Source: Fimbriimonas sp. (GTDB taxonomy: Bacteria; Armatimonadota; Fimbriimonadia; Fimbriimonadales; Fimbriimonadaceae). Taken from it: DNA of 39,728 nucleotides. How positions within the stretch are numbered: the stretch's first letter is position 1; each line of letters starts with the position of its first letter. The notes beneath the pieces were generated by a model. It saw only the letters and a list, made by a program, of their open reading frames with translations, ran no database searches and was not told where the DNA came from. The stretch lies in the NCBI GenBank assembly GCA_030447945.1, contig JAUJNV010000026.1, forward strand, positions 1-39,728. The letters run 5' to 3'. Position numbers and translations under genes: made by a program. Shown here piece after piece: positions 18,362 to 27,166 of this stretch.

Positions 18362-19487
18362 TTAGCCTCCTCTTTCCCCGAGCGCCTCGTAGTACGCCCG
18401 CTCGTTCCCGACCGCCATCGCTTCCGGGAACCGCGACGCCACCGCCGCCGCCTGCGCGCCCATCCGGGCGCGCCAAGCGGGGTCTCGCGCCAGAGCCGCC
18501 AGGGCTTCCGCCGTCGCCGCCTCGTCTTCGATGGACACGAGGAACCCCGCCCCGTTCCCTCCAGCAGGTCCCGCGCGATTCCCGTGGGCGTCGACACCAG
18601 CGGCACGCCGGCCCGCCCCGCCTCCACCAGCACGAACCCGTAGCTCTCGTAACGGCTGGTCAGCAGCAGGGCGTCGAACGCGGGCATGAGGGGCCGCGCG
18701 TCGAGCGGGGCTGGCATGATCAGCCGCTCACCTACCCCCATCTCATCGGCCAGCGCCCGCGCCGGGGCTCCTCCTCCCGTCTCCGATCATCACCAGTCGA
18801 ACCTGCGGATCGGTCTCACGCAGCGATCCGAGCGCTCGAACGGCGACCTCTGGCGCTTTTGCGAGGCGAGCCGTCCCACGAAGCCGACGGCGAAATCTCC
18901 CTCGGCGAGCCCGAGCGCCGCCCGCGCCTCCGCGCGGGGCAAGAGTCGCTCCATGCGCGTGCCCATCGGAACTACCACGATCCGACTCGGCGGAAGGCCG
19001 ATCTCTAACATGTGTCGGCGCTCGTCCTCGGACACCGCCACGATTCGATCCGTCAGCCGGGCCAGCCCTCGCTCGATGCGGCCGTAAAGCGCCCGCTTCC
19101 TCCGGCCTATCTTCGGGTCCATCGTGGCCAAAGCGTTGGGCGTATAGAAGCGCACGCCCGGCCGGCCCCGTGCCGCCAAGCGAAGCACGACGCCCGCCTT
19201 TGGAGCTGTGCGCGTGGAGCACGTCGAACGGGCCCTGTTGCCGAAGCACCCGGCGCATGGCCCCGATCGAGGCCACGTCGGATGGTCCGGGCGCCCGCTG
19301 CATCGGGACCTCGCTCAGGGCGATCCCGAGTCCAGCGCGCGTCCGCCAGGAACCGCCGGAACACGTCGTCCAGGCGAGAGCGGGAGTAGGCGAGATGCAT
19401 CCGGTGGCCCCGCTTCGCCAGTTCCGTCGCCAAGTCGATCACGTGCCGCCCCACGCCCGCATTGCACGTTTCGCACGCAAAGAGCAC
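18362..19487 (-). pseudogene. GT4-type glycosyltransferase, frameshifted
   Basis: About 375 residues reconstructed. VLFACETCNAGVGRHVIDLA (19487-19430) is the N-terminal strand and loop. After frame changes: RVLRQQGPFDVLHAHSSKGG (about 19250-19190), GVRFYTPNALATMDPKIGRR, GLARLTDRIVAVSEDERRHM, LPPSRIVVVPMGTRMERLLP and FAVGFVGRLASQK (19160-18860), EVAVRALGSLRETDPQVRLV with IGDG, then AFDALLLTSRYESYGFVLVE (18690-18620), giving E-x7-E, and AGRAGVPLVSTPTGIARDLL. The end reads MAVGNERAYYEALGERGG. At least five frame changes. The start is probably GTG 19487, just after the upstream stop with GAGGG before it; an in-frame CTG two codons earlier is possible. It resembles EpsD/Pel-type GT4 proteins; substrate unknown. 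Confidence 0.8.
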
Positions 19488-19501
19488 CCGCAGGCTCGCC
19501 C

Positions 19502-20496
19502 TCAGCGGAATCCTCCCGCGGACTCGCGCCAGTGGCGTAGCGCCGAGTCGAGGTCCGTCTGGAAGCGAAACCCACGCTCCAGGAGCACCTTGGGCTGAAT
19601 GTGCGTCGAGCGCATCAGCTTGAGCACCCGGTCGGGATGGACGTCCCCCTTCCGCCCTCCCGGCTCTGCAGCGCCAGCGTCCGCGCCGCGGCGAGCATGG
19701 CCCACGCGGGGGCGGTACCCCAGGGCCGCCGGAAGTCGCCCACGCGGCAGAACGCCTCGCAGATTTCGCGGATCGTCGCCGCGTGGGGATAGCTGTAGTT
19801 GTAGAGCAGGAACCGCTCGTCCAGCCCGCCCATAAACCACAGGCTCCGTACAAGGTCGACGACGTACCCCGCCGACTTCACCGTGTCGGACCGGCCGGGA
19901 TAGAGAAAACCTCTCGCCAAGGTCCTCGCCAGCCGCGTGTAGTTCCCATCCTCGCCTTGCCCGAAGATCACCGCCGGGCGCACGATCAGCAGCTTTCGCC
20001 CGGGGTCCTCCTCCAGCCACACCCGATGGAGCGCCTCCGCGCGCTTCTTGGACTCGCCGTACGGCGTGATCGGCTCTAGCGGCGAGTCCTCCGTCCGGGG
20101 CTCCTCGTTCGGCCCGTAGACGGACATCGTGCTCGTGAACCAGACCGTCGGCACACCCGCGGCACGGCAGTAGTCGAGCACGTTCGCCGCACCGGTATCG
20201 TTCGCGTCGAAGTAATCCTGGGCGGGAAAGCCCGGCTCCCGGGCGATGGCCGCCAGGTTCACGACCACGTCGGCCGGCTCGAAGAGCCCCGGCCCCAGCG
20301 GGTGCCGGATGTCGCACCGGCGGTAGGTCGTCCGCTCTTCTACATCGGGTGCGGGGGCCTTCAGGTCGCCGATCTGCACGTCGGCCACGCCCTGTTCCAG
20401 CAGGAACCGAACGAGGTGGGTGCCGATAAACCCGGAGCCGCCGAAAACCAGGAAACGCATCCCCGTGAAGTCCGGCGGGTCGGGCAGGGCGGTCAT
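19502..20496 (-). pseudogene. NAD-dependent epimerase/dehydratase (extended SDR), one frameshift
   Basis: About 331 residues with one frame change near 19660. The first 280 codons are clean from ATG 20496; an internal Met before RFLVFGGSGFIGTHLVRFLL is an alternative start. The glycine motif GGSGFIG, YRRCDIRHPLG (the NAD-binding Asp), VVNLAAIARE, and the active site TSTMSVYGPNEEP with PYGESKKRAEAL (Y-x3-K) are all present. After the shift the tail reads DVHPDRVLKLMRSTHIQPKV and DSALRHWRESAGGFR. The substrate is probably a nucleotide sugar, for a C4 or C5 epimerisation or a 4,6-dehydration. The subfamily is not GalE, RmlB or Gmd by its motifs and could not be named. It lies in the minus operon between the priming transferase and a glycosyltransferase. 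Confidence 0.82.
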
Positions 20497-20506
20497 GTCC
20501 GCGCCC

Positions 20507-21225
20507 CTAGTACGCTCCGTTGCCGGAGAGGACGGCCTTGGGTGTGCGGGCGAGGATCCTCAGGTCCGTCATCAGGCACGCGTTCTCGATGTACCGGTGG
20601 TCGAGCGCCATCCACTCCTCGAACGTCAGATCGCTCCTTCCTCCGATCTGCCAGTAGCAGGTGATCCCCGGCTTCACCGCCAGGCGCGCCCGCGCGTACT
20701 CGTCGAAGCACGCCACCTCGTAGGCGTGCAGAGCCCGCGGCCCCACCAGGCTCATCTCGCCCGAGATCACGTTCAGGAGCTGCGGCAGCTCGTCGAGGCT
20801 GTACCGGCGCAGGAGGCGCCCACGGGGGTGACGCGCGGGTCGTTGCGGATCTTGAACACGGGGCCCTGGTGGTCGTTGCGGGACCAGAGCTCTTTCACCC
20901 GCTCGTCCGAGCGCACGAACATGGAGCGGAACTTGTACATGTGGAAGGTGCGCCCGCCGAGCCCCACGCGGGTGCCCCGGTACAGCACCGGCCCCCGGCT
21001 CGTGAGCCGGACGACGAGCGCGATGAGCACGAACAGCGGAAAGCCCACGAGCAGGAGCGCCGCGCCGAGGACGAGGTCCAGGGCACGCTTCCAGAAGGCG
21101 TGGCTCACCGGCAACGGCTCCACCCGCGGAATTTCCTCCACCGGCTCGGGCCGGTATACGCTTCCCGCCGGAGCGCAAGGCGCCACCGTCAGCACGGGGG
21201 GAAGCGGATGGTTCACTCGGCTCAT
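20507..21225 (-). pseudogene. Undecaprenyl-phosphate sugar-1-phosphate transferase (priming enzyme), one frameshift
   Basis: Starts lipid-linked repeat assembly by moving a sugar-1-phosphate from a UDP-sugar to undecaprenyl phosphate at the inner membrane. Bacterial sugar transferase family (WcaJ/ExoY catalytic core), about 239 residues, without the extra N-terminal helices of WbaP types. KRALDLVLGAALLLVGFPLF and LIALVVRLTSRGPVLYRGTR give the membrane hairpin and the conserved GP-(V/I) region; TFHMYKFRSMF is the KFRSM motif. After one missing base near 20820: [47 protein letters not shown] and MTDLRILARTPKAVLSGNGA. ATG 21225 has AAGGGA at good spacing. The sugar, glucose or galactose, cannot be told from sequence. 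It is separated from the upstream glmS by 179 nt. Confidence 0.88.
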
Positions 21226-21308
21226 ACTTCCCTTAGTATCGGATCGTTGTGCGCCCGTCCTCCGTCCGTCTTCCAAACACCCGGTAACCAATCTCCAACT
21301 ACCTAGTC

Positions 21309-21325
21309 TGGCACGGCTCGTGCCA
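21309..21325 (-). terminator. Short perfect hairpin downstream of glmS
   Basis: TGGCACG and CGTGCCA form a perfect 7-bp stem with a 3-nt loop. It lies 80 nt after the glmS stop and 84 nt before the priming-transferase ATG. No T-run follows, so it could equally be an operator for the downstream gene. The rest of the 21226-21404 gap holds the AAGGGA ribosome site and nothing else clear. Confidence 0.3.
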
Positions 21326-21404
21326 AACGAGGCCTCCCGGAAAAACTTTGCTCACCATCTGCGTCCCCATTTTTGGCGAAGCCCACTTGCTTCTACAACC
21401 TATG

Positions 21405-23227
21405 CTATTCAACCGTTACTGATTTTGCCAAGTTCCTCGGCTGATCGATCTCGCACCCGTTGATCCGGGCGACGTGATAAGCCAAGAGCTGTAAAGGGAT
21501 GATGGAAAGGAGGGCGTTGAGGAAGTCGTAACGAGTGCTCGGGATCTTCAGGACGTGGTCCGCCGCCTTCCGTCAGCATATCCTCCCGCGTCGTCAGCGC
21601 GACGATGGTGCCCCTCGCGCCTGAACCTCCTTCATGTTGCTCACCACCTTGTCCCTCGTGTTCGGAGCCGTCGCCCCGAAGATCCCGCCACGCCCGGCCG
21701 AACGAGCGCGAGCGGACCGTGCTTCATCTCTCCGGCGGGCGACTCCTGGGTTGGGACGTATGCGATCTCCTTGAGTTTCAGCGCGCCCTCGAGCGCCACG
21801 CAGGCGTCGGCGCCCCGGCCCAGGAAAAAGCACAGCGGCATCCGCCGCAGCGCCTCCGCCAGACGCGCCACCTCCGGCTCCAGCCCTAGCACCTCGTCCG
21901 CCCGCTCCGCCATCCGGCCGAGGTCCTCGACCCACTCTTCGATGCGGACCCCCGGCACCTCCTGAACCTGGGCGATGTGCAGCGCGAGCAAGGTGAGCAC
22001 GAGCACCTGGGCGGTGTACGCCTTGGTGCTGGCCACGGAGATCTCAGGCCCCGCCTGCGTGTAGACCGTGCGATCGCACTCTCGCGCGATGCTGGAGCCG
22101 ACCGCGTTCACCACACCCATCGTCCGGATGCGACGCGACTTGCAGAGGCGGAGAGCGGCCAAGGTGTCCGCCGTCTCCCCCGACTGGCTCACGAAGATCG
22201 CGAGCGAGCGGGGACTGAGCACGGGATCGCCGTAGCGGAACTCGCTGGAGTAGTAGACGTCGGTCGGCAGCCGTAGCAGGCTCTCGAAAAGATGCTTCCC
22301 CATGAGCCCGGCGTGGTAGGCGGTGCCGCAGGCGCTGATGTTCACCCGGTCGATCTCCGTCCAAACGTGCTCCGAAAAGATCCCCTCCAGCCGCACCCGC
22401 GCCCCCTCCATCCTCCCCGCGAGGACCTGCCGGACGACCTGAGGCTGCTCGTGGATCTCCTTGAGCATGAAGTGCTCGTACCCCCCTCGCTCCGCCGCCG
22501 CCACGTCCCAATCGATGTGGGTCGGCCGCAGGGGAAGCTCGCGTCCGTCGCCGTCCATCAGGCGGATTCCGTCGACGGTCAGCACCGCCAGGGTGTTCTC
22601 GTCCATGATCACGACCTCGCGCGTGTAGGGGAGCAGCGCCGGGATGTCGCTCGCCAGCATGCTCTCGCCATCACCCACCCCCAGGACGAGCGGGCTCGCG
22701 TTCCGCACGGCGACGATCTTGCCTGGCTCCCGACGCGATGTCGCGACGAGGGCGTAGGCGCCCCGCAGCCGCTGGGCCGCATGACGAACCGCCTCCTCGA
22801 GGGAAACGTCCTTCGCATACTCCTCGCCGATGACGTGCGCCGCCACCTCCGTGTCCGTCTGCGACCGGAACCGGTGGCCGCGGTCGAGCAGCTCCTGGCG
22901 CAGGTCGAGGTAGTTCTCGATGATGCCGTTGTGGATCAGTGCGACGTCTTCCGTCGCGTCGTAGTGGGGGTGCGCGTTCTCGTCCGTCGGCGCACCGTGG
23001 GTCGCCCATCGCGAGTGGGCGATCGCCAGCGGGGCCCGCGGCCCGTCCTCGCCGAGCGCCTTCCCCAGCTCGGTGAGCTTGCCCGCCTTCTTGAGCACCG
23101 CGATCACCCCGTCCCGGGGAAAAGCGATGCCCGCGGAGTCGTAGCCGCGATACTCCAGCCGCTTGAGCTGATCGAACACCACGTCGACGGCATTCCGAGG
23201 CCCGATGTAACCGGCGATGCCGCACAT
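21405..23227 (-). pseudogene. glmS: Glutamine-fructose-6-phosphate aminotransferase (isomerising), frameshifted near the end
   Basis: Makes glucosamine-6-phosphate from fructose-6-phosphate and glutamine, the first step to UDP-GlcNAc for peptidoglycan and surface polysaccharide. About 607 residues (family about 609). ATG 23227: MCGIAGYIG places the glutaminase nucleophile at Cys2, followed by RGYDSAGIA and HSRWATHGAPTDENAHPH. Two SIS domains carry SACGTAYHAG, FVSQSGETADTLAAL, GPEISVASTKAYTAQV and QESPAGEMKHGPLAL. The frame is clean for 510 codons, then breaks at about 21690 and 21590. The remaining pieces, [40 protein letters not shown] and [15 protein letters not shown], give the exact expected C-terminus at TAG 21405. 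It diverges from gmd with 69 nt between the starts, too little for a glmS ribozyme. Confidence 0.93.
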
Positions 23228-23240
23228 GCCCCAAGCGTAT

Positions 23241-23257
23241 CACACGCCCCTCGTGTG
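23241..23257. promoter_or_regulatory. Palindrome in the glmS/gmd divergent region
   Basis: CACACG and CGTGTG form a perfect 6-bp inverted repeat around 5 nt, centred in the 69-nt divergent intergenic region. The position suits an operator controlling glmS, gmd or both. No function can be shown from sequence alone. Confidence 0.3.
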
Positions 23258-23296
23258 CCATGCTGATGCCCGTCCAAATCGAGCGGACGAGGGGCC

Positions 23297-24331
23297 ATGG
23301 GGAAAACCGCGCTGGTGACGGGGGTGATGGGTCAGGACGGGGCATACCTGGCCAGGCTCCTTTTGGAGAAGGGATACCGGGTCGTCGGAACCCACCGCCG
23401 CAGCTCGACCTTCAACCCGTGGCGGCTGGAGCACCTCGGAATCGCCGACAACGTCGAGCTGATCCATTTCGACCTCGTCGAGCACGCGAACATGGCGCGC
23501 ACCCTACGGCAGGTCCGTCCGGACGAGATCTATAACCTCGCGGCGATGAGCTTCGTCGCCATGTCCTTCGAGCGCCCCACCCTCACGGGCGAAGTGGATG
23601 GGATGGGCGTCGCACGGCTGCTGGAAGCCACCCTCGACGAGTGCCCCCAAGCACGCTTCTACCAAGCCTCGAGCTCCGAAATGTTCGGCAAGGCGCGAGA
23701 GGTCCCCCAGACGGAAGAGACCCCCTTCTACCCCCGCAGCCCTTACGGCACAGCCAAGGTCTTCGCGCACTGGATGACGGTGAACTACCGCGAGGCGTAC
23801 GGCCTCCACGCCTCCTCCGGCATCCTCTTTAACCACGAGAGCCCCCTGCGAAGCCTGGAGTTCGTGACGCGCAAAATCACGGCGTCCCTGGCCAGCGTCC
23901 GCCACGGCCACCAGAAGATCCTCGAGCTCGGCAACATGGACTCGGAGCGGGACTGGGGCTTCGCTGAGGACTACGTAGAGGGCATGCATCTGATGCTCCA
24001 GCAGGAAGATTCGGACGACTACGTGCTGGCGACGGGGCAGACCAGGACGGTCCGCCATTTCGTAGAGGTCGCCGCTGGGGCCCTGGACTTCGAGATCGTG
24101 TGGGAGGGGGCAGGCCAGGCGGAGATCGGGCGGGACCGCAAAAGCGGGAGCACGATCGTTCGCGTAAATCCTGCCTTCTATCGTCCAGCCGAGGCTGCGC
24201 TTCTCGTGGGCCAGCCGGAAAAGGCCCGCGAGCGTCTGGGTTGGCGGCCTCGCACGTCGTTCGAGCAACTGGTCGAGAAAATGGCCCGAGCGGACGACGA
24301 CCGCGCGCGACAAGGGCGCATCCTAAACTAA
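23297..24331 (+). CDS. gmd: GDP-mannose 4,6-dehydratase
   Basis: Converts GDP-D-mannose to GDP-4-dehydro-6-deoxy-D-mannose, precursor of GDP-fucose, GDP-rhamnose or GDP-perosamine; cytoplasmic. Intact, 344 residues, the normal length. MGKTALVTGVMGQDGAYLAR has the Gmd-specific G-x-x-GQDG nucleotide motif. Then come THRRSSTFNPWRL, YNLAAMSFVAMSFERP, the catalytic triad in QASSSEMFGK (124-130) with Y149 and K153 in SPYGTAKVF, and GILFNHESPLR, ELGNMDSERDWGFAEDYVEG and VNPAFYRPAE. ATG 23297 follows GAGGGG. It stands alone on the plus strand, diverging from glmS. No GDP-fucose synthase, RMD reductase or perosamine synthase is visible in the window, so the 4-keto product must be finished by a gene elsewhere. 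Confidence 0.95.
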   Translation: MGKTALVTGVMGQDGAYLARLLLEKGYRVVGTHRRSSTFNPWRLEHLGIADNVELIHFDLVEHANMARTLRQVRPDEIYNLAAMSFVAMSFERPTLTGEVDGMGVARLLEATLDECPQARFYQASSSEMFGKAREVPQTEETPFYPRSPYGTAKVFAHWMTVNYREAYGLHASSGILFNHESPLRSLEFVTRKITASLASVRHGHQKILELGNMDSERDWGFAEDYVEGMHLMLQQEDSDDYVLATGQTRTVRHFVEVAAGALDFEIVWEGAGQAEIGRDRKSGSTIVRVNPAFYRPAEAALLVGQPEKARERLGWRPRTSFEQLVEKMARADDDRARQGRILN

Positions 24332-24357
24332 GAGCCTCCGACCAAACCGACCCGGAG

Positions 24358-24386
24358 CGCCGGCTTCCGCCCGCTAGGAGCCGGCG
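24358..24386 (+). terminator. Hairpin after gmd
   Basis: A perfect 8-bp stem, CGCCGGCT and AGCCGGCG, with a 13-nt loop, starts 27 nt after the gmd stop. It is followed by TCGGTATTGTT, only weakly T-rich. It is a plausible intrinsic terminator closing the polysaccharide locus. Confidence 0.5.
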
Positions 24387-24393
24387 TCGGTAT

Positions 24394-24402
24394 TGTTAGA
24401 AT
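24394..24402 (+). promoter_or_regulatory. Putative extended -10 element upstream of nrnA
   Basis: TGTTAGAAT (TGn plus TAGAAT) lies directly after the gmd hairpin. It would start a transcript about 215 nt upstream of the nrnA start. A second -10-like hexamer, TACAAT, is at 24578-24583, about 42 nt upstream of that start. Neither has a convincing -35. The rest of 24332-24624 holds no gene, but 24521-24536 matches 16 bases of the repeat arm at 31486-31501. Confidence 0.3.
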
Positions 24403-24624
24403 ATGGACCGATCCCCAGAGGCTCTAGATCCGCCAGACCCTTCGTGACGCTCTGCTAGCCCTGCATCACTGTTCCTTAACCCTCAACCCCCACCCCTCAT
24501 CCGTCATCCCGCGCCCCGGGCCGGAGCAAAAGGCGACCGGCCCCCGGCTTGCGGTTCCCCAACGCCTCCCAGCCGAGTACAATGCACGCGCATTGAGCAC
24601 GACCTTGAGAGGAGACCCGTTCGC

Positions 24625-25602
24625 TTGAGCCAGGCGCCCAGCCTGGCGCAGAGCTTCCGAGAGGAGCTTCGTCATGCCTCGTCGGTGCTCATCGGCTCGC
24701 ACCTGAACCCTGACGGCGACGCCCTGGGCTGCTCGCTCGCGCTCGGGCACTACCTCAACACGATCGGCGTGGAGAACGAGATCGTCTGCCACCACCCCGC
24801 GCCCCGCAATCTCCTCTTTCTGCCCGGCGTTAACCGGATCCGTCAGGTTCCCCGGGAGGAAAAGCACGACCTGGGAGTCGTTCTGGATCTGGATTCGACG
24901 GACCGCCTGGGGAGCACCGAGCAGTTCTTTGCCCAGTGTCCCCGCACGATCGTGATCGATCACCACGTCCCCCACGAGGCCCCGGGCGATCTGCGGATCG
25001 TCGACACGAGCGCGCCCGCCACCGCTGTCATCCTGACCCGCCTTCTCCTGGAGCTGGATGCGAACATCACGGCGGACATCGCCACCTGCCTCCTGACCGG
25101 GATCGTCACGGACACGGGTTCCTTCCGGTTTCGCAACACCACGCCCGAGGCGCTCCACCTCGCTGCGGGTCTGATCGAGCGAGGCGGCAACCTGGCCCTC
25201 ATAACCGAGGAGATCTTCCAGTGCAAACCGTTGGGAGCCGCCCGGCTCCTGGGGCGGGCGCTGGAGGGGATGCGCCTCGCGTGCGACGATCGCCTCGGGT
25301 GGAGTGTGCTGAACGCCCGCGACTTCGAGTCCGCCCAAGCTCGCGACGAGGACACCGAGGGGTTCGTGAACGAGATCCTGTCCATCGGCTCGGTCGATAT
25401 CGCGGCCCTCCTGCGGGAGCCCACGCCCGGGAAGGTGCGTTGCTCCCTCCGCTCGAAGGCCCAGTACGACGTGGCCGCCGTGGCCCGGACTTTCGGCGGG
25501 GGTGGGCATCGCAATGCGGCCGGATGCACGTTCGACTTCGCGCTGGAGGAGGCCGAAGCTCGGCTTGTGGAGAGGCTGAAGGCTTGCTTGGGGTTCTGCT
25601 AG
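24625..25602 (+). CDS. nrnA: Bifunctional oligoribonuclease/PAP phosphatase, DHH family
   Basis: Degrades 2-5-nt RNA oligomers to mononucleotides and, in the family, dephosphorylates 3'-phosphoadenosine-5'-phosphate; cytoplasmic, metal-dependent (Mn2+). Intact, 325 residues. The DHH domain has SHLNPDGDALG (residues 25-35), VVLDLDSTDRLG, DHH (112-114) and TDTGSFRFRNTTPEALHLAA. The DHHA1 domain ends with GGGGHRNAAG (291-300). The start is TTG 24625 with GAGAGGAGA upstream. It overlaps truB by 19 nt; the nrnA-truB neighbourhood is widespread in bacteria, usually within the nusA-infB-rbfA operon, parts of which are not seen here. Confidence 0.93.
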   Translation: MSQAPSLAQSFREELRHASSVLIGSHLNPDGDALGCSLALGHYLNTIGVENEIVCHHPAPRNLLFLPGVNRIRQVPREEKHDLGVVLDLDSTDRLGSTEQFFAQCPRTIVIDHHVPHEAPGDLRIVDTSAPATAVILTRLLLELDANITADIATCLLTGIVTDTGSFRFRNTTPEALHLAAGLIERGGNLALITEEIFQCKPLGAARLLGRALEGMRLACDDRLGWSVLNARDFESAQARDEDTEGFVNEILSIGSVDIAALLREPTPGKVRCSLRSKAQYDVAAVARTFGGGGHRNAAGCTFDFALEEAEARLVERLKACLGFC

Positions 25603-26456
25603 TCGCCAAGCCCTTGGGCATCACGTCGCACGACGTGGTGAACGATGTGCGACGCCGCTTCGGCACGAAGCGCGTCGGACACGCAGGCACCCTCGACCCC
25701 CTGGGCACCGGGCTTCTCGTCGTCGCCGTCGGCCCCGCCACCCGTTTTCTCCAGTACCTCCCGCTGGAACCTAAGGAGTACCACGCCCAGATCGACTTCG
25801 GACGGGCAACCACGACCTACGACCGTGAGGGTGAGACGACCGTTGAAGGCCCCGTACCGGAAGACCTAGAAACGGCCCTTGAGGCCGCTCTTCCCACGTT
25901 CCGCGGCCTCCTCCAGCAGCTTCCACCTATGCACAGTGCGGTAAAGGTAGCCGGCAAGCCGCTGTACAAGTACGCCCGAACGGGCCAGGAAGCCAAGCGC
26001 GAGCCGCGGACCGTGCATGTCTCCACTTTCGACGTGGAGGCGATCGAGGGGAGCCTTGTGCGGGCGAAAATCGTCTGCTCGGGCGGCACGTACGTCCGCT
26101 CCCTGGCGCACGATCTCGGAGAGGCGCTGGGGTGCGGCGCCCATCTTGCGGGCCTGCAGCGCACCCGCGTGGGACGTTTCACACTGGACGAGGCGTCTCC
26201 GCTCGAATCCGTCCGCCCGGACCTCCTCATCCCCCTGCACGAAGCGCTCCCACCGATGCCCCTGGTGCACCTCGACGCCACGCAAGTGGCCCGGGTGCGC
26301 GAGGGTCAAGCGGTGACGGTGCCGGATCCGCCCGAGGGCTTCCTCGCGGGGCTCCTGGAGCCGAGCGGCGCGGTGCTGGGCGTCGCGCGTGTGAACGCGG
26401 GGCTGCTCCAGCCCGAGTGTGTGATCCCGGCGGAGGTGGCTCATGGTCCTGCTTGA
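25584..26456 (+). CDS. truB: tRNA pseudouridine(55) synthase
   Basis: Isomerises U55 in the T-loop of almost all elongator tRNAs. Intact, 290 residues. LLVAKPLGITSHDVVNDVRR is motif I. GHAGTLDPLGTGLLVV carries the catalytic Asp (D38). LEPKEYHAQIDFGRATTTYD and LQQLPPMHSAVKVAGKPLYK, with the active-site Tyr region, follow, and CSGGTYVRSLAHDLGEALG is the last core motif. The C-terminal PUA-like part is short. The best start is TTG 25584, inside the end of nrnA with GGAGAGG and GAAGG upstream; no ATG or GTG lies in frame near motif I. The 3' end overlaps the next gene by 14 nt, suggesting a coupled three-gene operon. Confidence 0.94.
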   Translation: MLGVLLVAKPLGITSHDVVNDVRRRFGTKRVGHAGTLDPLGTGLLVVAVGPATRFLQYLPLEPKEYHAQIDFGRATTTYDREGETTVEGPVPEDLETALEAALPTFRGLLQQLPPMHSAVKVAGKPLYKYARTGQEAKREPRTVHVSTFDVEAIEGSLVRAKIVCSGGTYVRSLAHDLGEALGCGAHLAGLQRTRVGRFTLDEASPLESVRPDLLIPLHEALPPMPLVHLDATQVARVREGQAVTVPDPPEGFLAGLLEPSGAVLGVARVNAGLLQPECVIPAEVAHGPA

Positions 26457-26943
26457 GCCCGGCTACCCTCGCCGGCGGCTCATCGGGCAGCTCGTCTGGT
26501 TCGTCCTCTGGCTCGGCGTCACGGCTGTCGGCCTCGCGCTCACGCCGAACCCGGAAGGCCACGGCACCCACCGCCAACTCGGCCTGCCCGCCTGCCCGAG
26601 CGTGCTGGCGCTCGACCGCCCGTGCCCCGGCTGCGGCCTGACGACCAGCTTCACCGCGACCCTCCACGGGCAGTTCTCCTCCGCGTTCCGCGCCCACCTC
26701 CTTGGGCCGATCGCCTACGGCCTCTTCACGCTCTCCGCCTGGCTAGGGATCTATGGGTGGTGGAAGGGCCGTCGCTTAGTCGCCGATTCGCCCTTCGCGA
26801 GCCGCCTCCTGGTCACCCTGGGGGTGATCTTCTTCACGTTCGGGGCTTACCGGATGATCACCACGACGAGCTACGCCAAGGCGTCGGACTTGACTTTCCT
26901 CCCAGTGCCGTCCGACCGGGCAACCCAAGGCGACCCGCGCTAG
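26443..26943 (+). CDS. DUF2752 small membrane protein
   Basis: Intact, 166 residues, matching the DUF2752 pattern, whose function is not established. Residues 14-33 (LIGQLVWFVLWLGVTAVGLA) form the first membrane helix. CPSVLALDRPCPGCGLTTSF (51-70) is the family signature, with the invariant PCPGCGLT at 60-67 holding a C-x2-C pair. TATLHGQFSSAFRAHLLGPI follows, then two more helices, IAYGLFTLSAWLGIYGWW and LLVTLGVIFFTFGAYRMI. The C-x2-C next to a membrane suggests metal or redox chemistry, which is inference only. The ATG overlaps the end of truB by 14 nt; the pairing with truB is probably transcriptional convenience. Confidence 0.85.
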   Translation: MVLLEPGYPRRRLIGQLVWFVLWLGVTAVGLALTPNPEGHGTHRQLGLPACPSVLALDRPCPGCGLTTSFTATLHGQFSSAFRAHLLGPIAYGLFTLSAWLGIYGWWKGRRLVADSPFASRLLVTLGVIFFTFGAYRMITTTSYAKASDLTFLPVPSDRATQGDPR

Positions 26944-27003
26944 CCCTTCCTGACGGGGCTACGGTTGCGCGGACACTACGGTCTCGCTTCGAACCCCCCT
27001 TCT

Positions 27004-27098
27004 GCTGATGGTCATGAACGAAACGGCTCGTCTTTCCTGTCTGCGTCTGGCCTGAGCGAATGCCGGAATGACCGGCTATTTCTCTAAAGACCATCAGC
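27004..27098. repeat. Spaced 10-bp inverted repeat in intergenic region
   Basis: GCTGATGGTC (27004-27013) and GACCATCAGC (27089-27098) are perfect inverted copies 75 nt apart. They lie in the 223-nt gap 26944-27166 between the DUF2752 gene and the convergent beta-helix gene. The enclosed sequence has no coding signal and a small CCGG-aatga-CCGG motif. It may be a terminator region or a decayed repeat element. Confidence 0.35.
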
Positions 27099-27166
27099 CG
27101 CGCTTTCGCTCTGGGCATTACAGGCCGCGTTCCGGCCCCGGAAGCAGCTCGCGGTTCCCGTAAAAG

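Noticed and set aside
22292..23266. 324-codon plus-strand frame inside glmS
   Set aside because: Antisense of a well-conserved glmS reading frame; the translation has no recognisable domain.
23228..23296. glmS ribozyme upstream of glmS
   Set aside because: Only 69 nt separate the divergent starts and no ribozyme core was recognised; the glmS ribozyme needs well over 100 nt.
23504..24313. 269-codon minus-strand frame opposite gmd
   Set aside because: Shadow of intact gmd, with no independent start signal or family motif.
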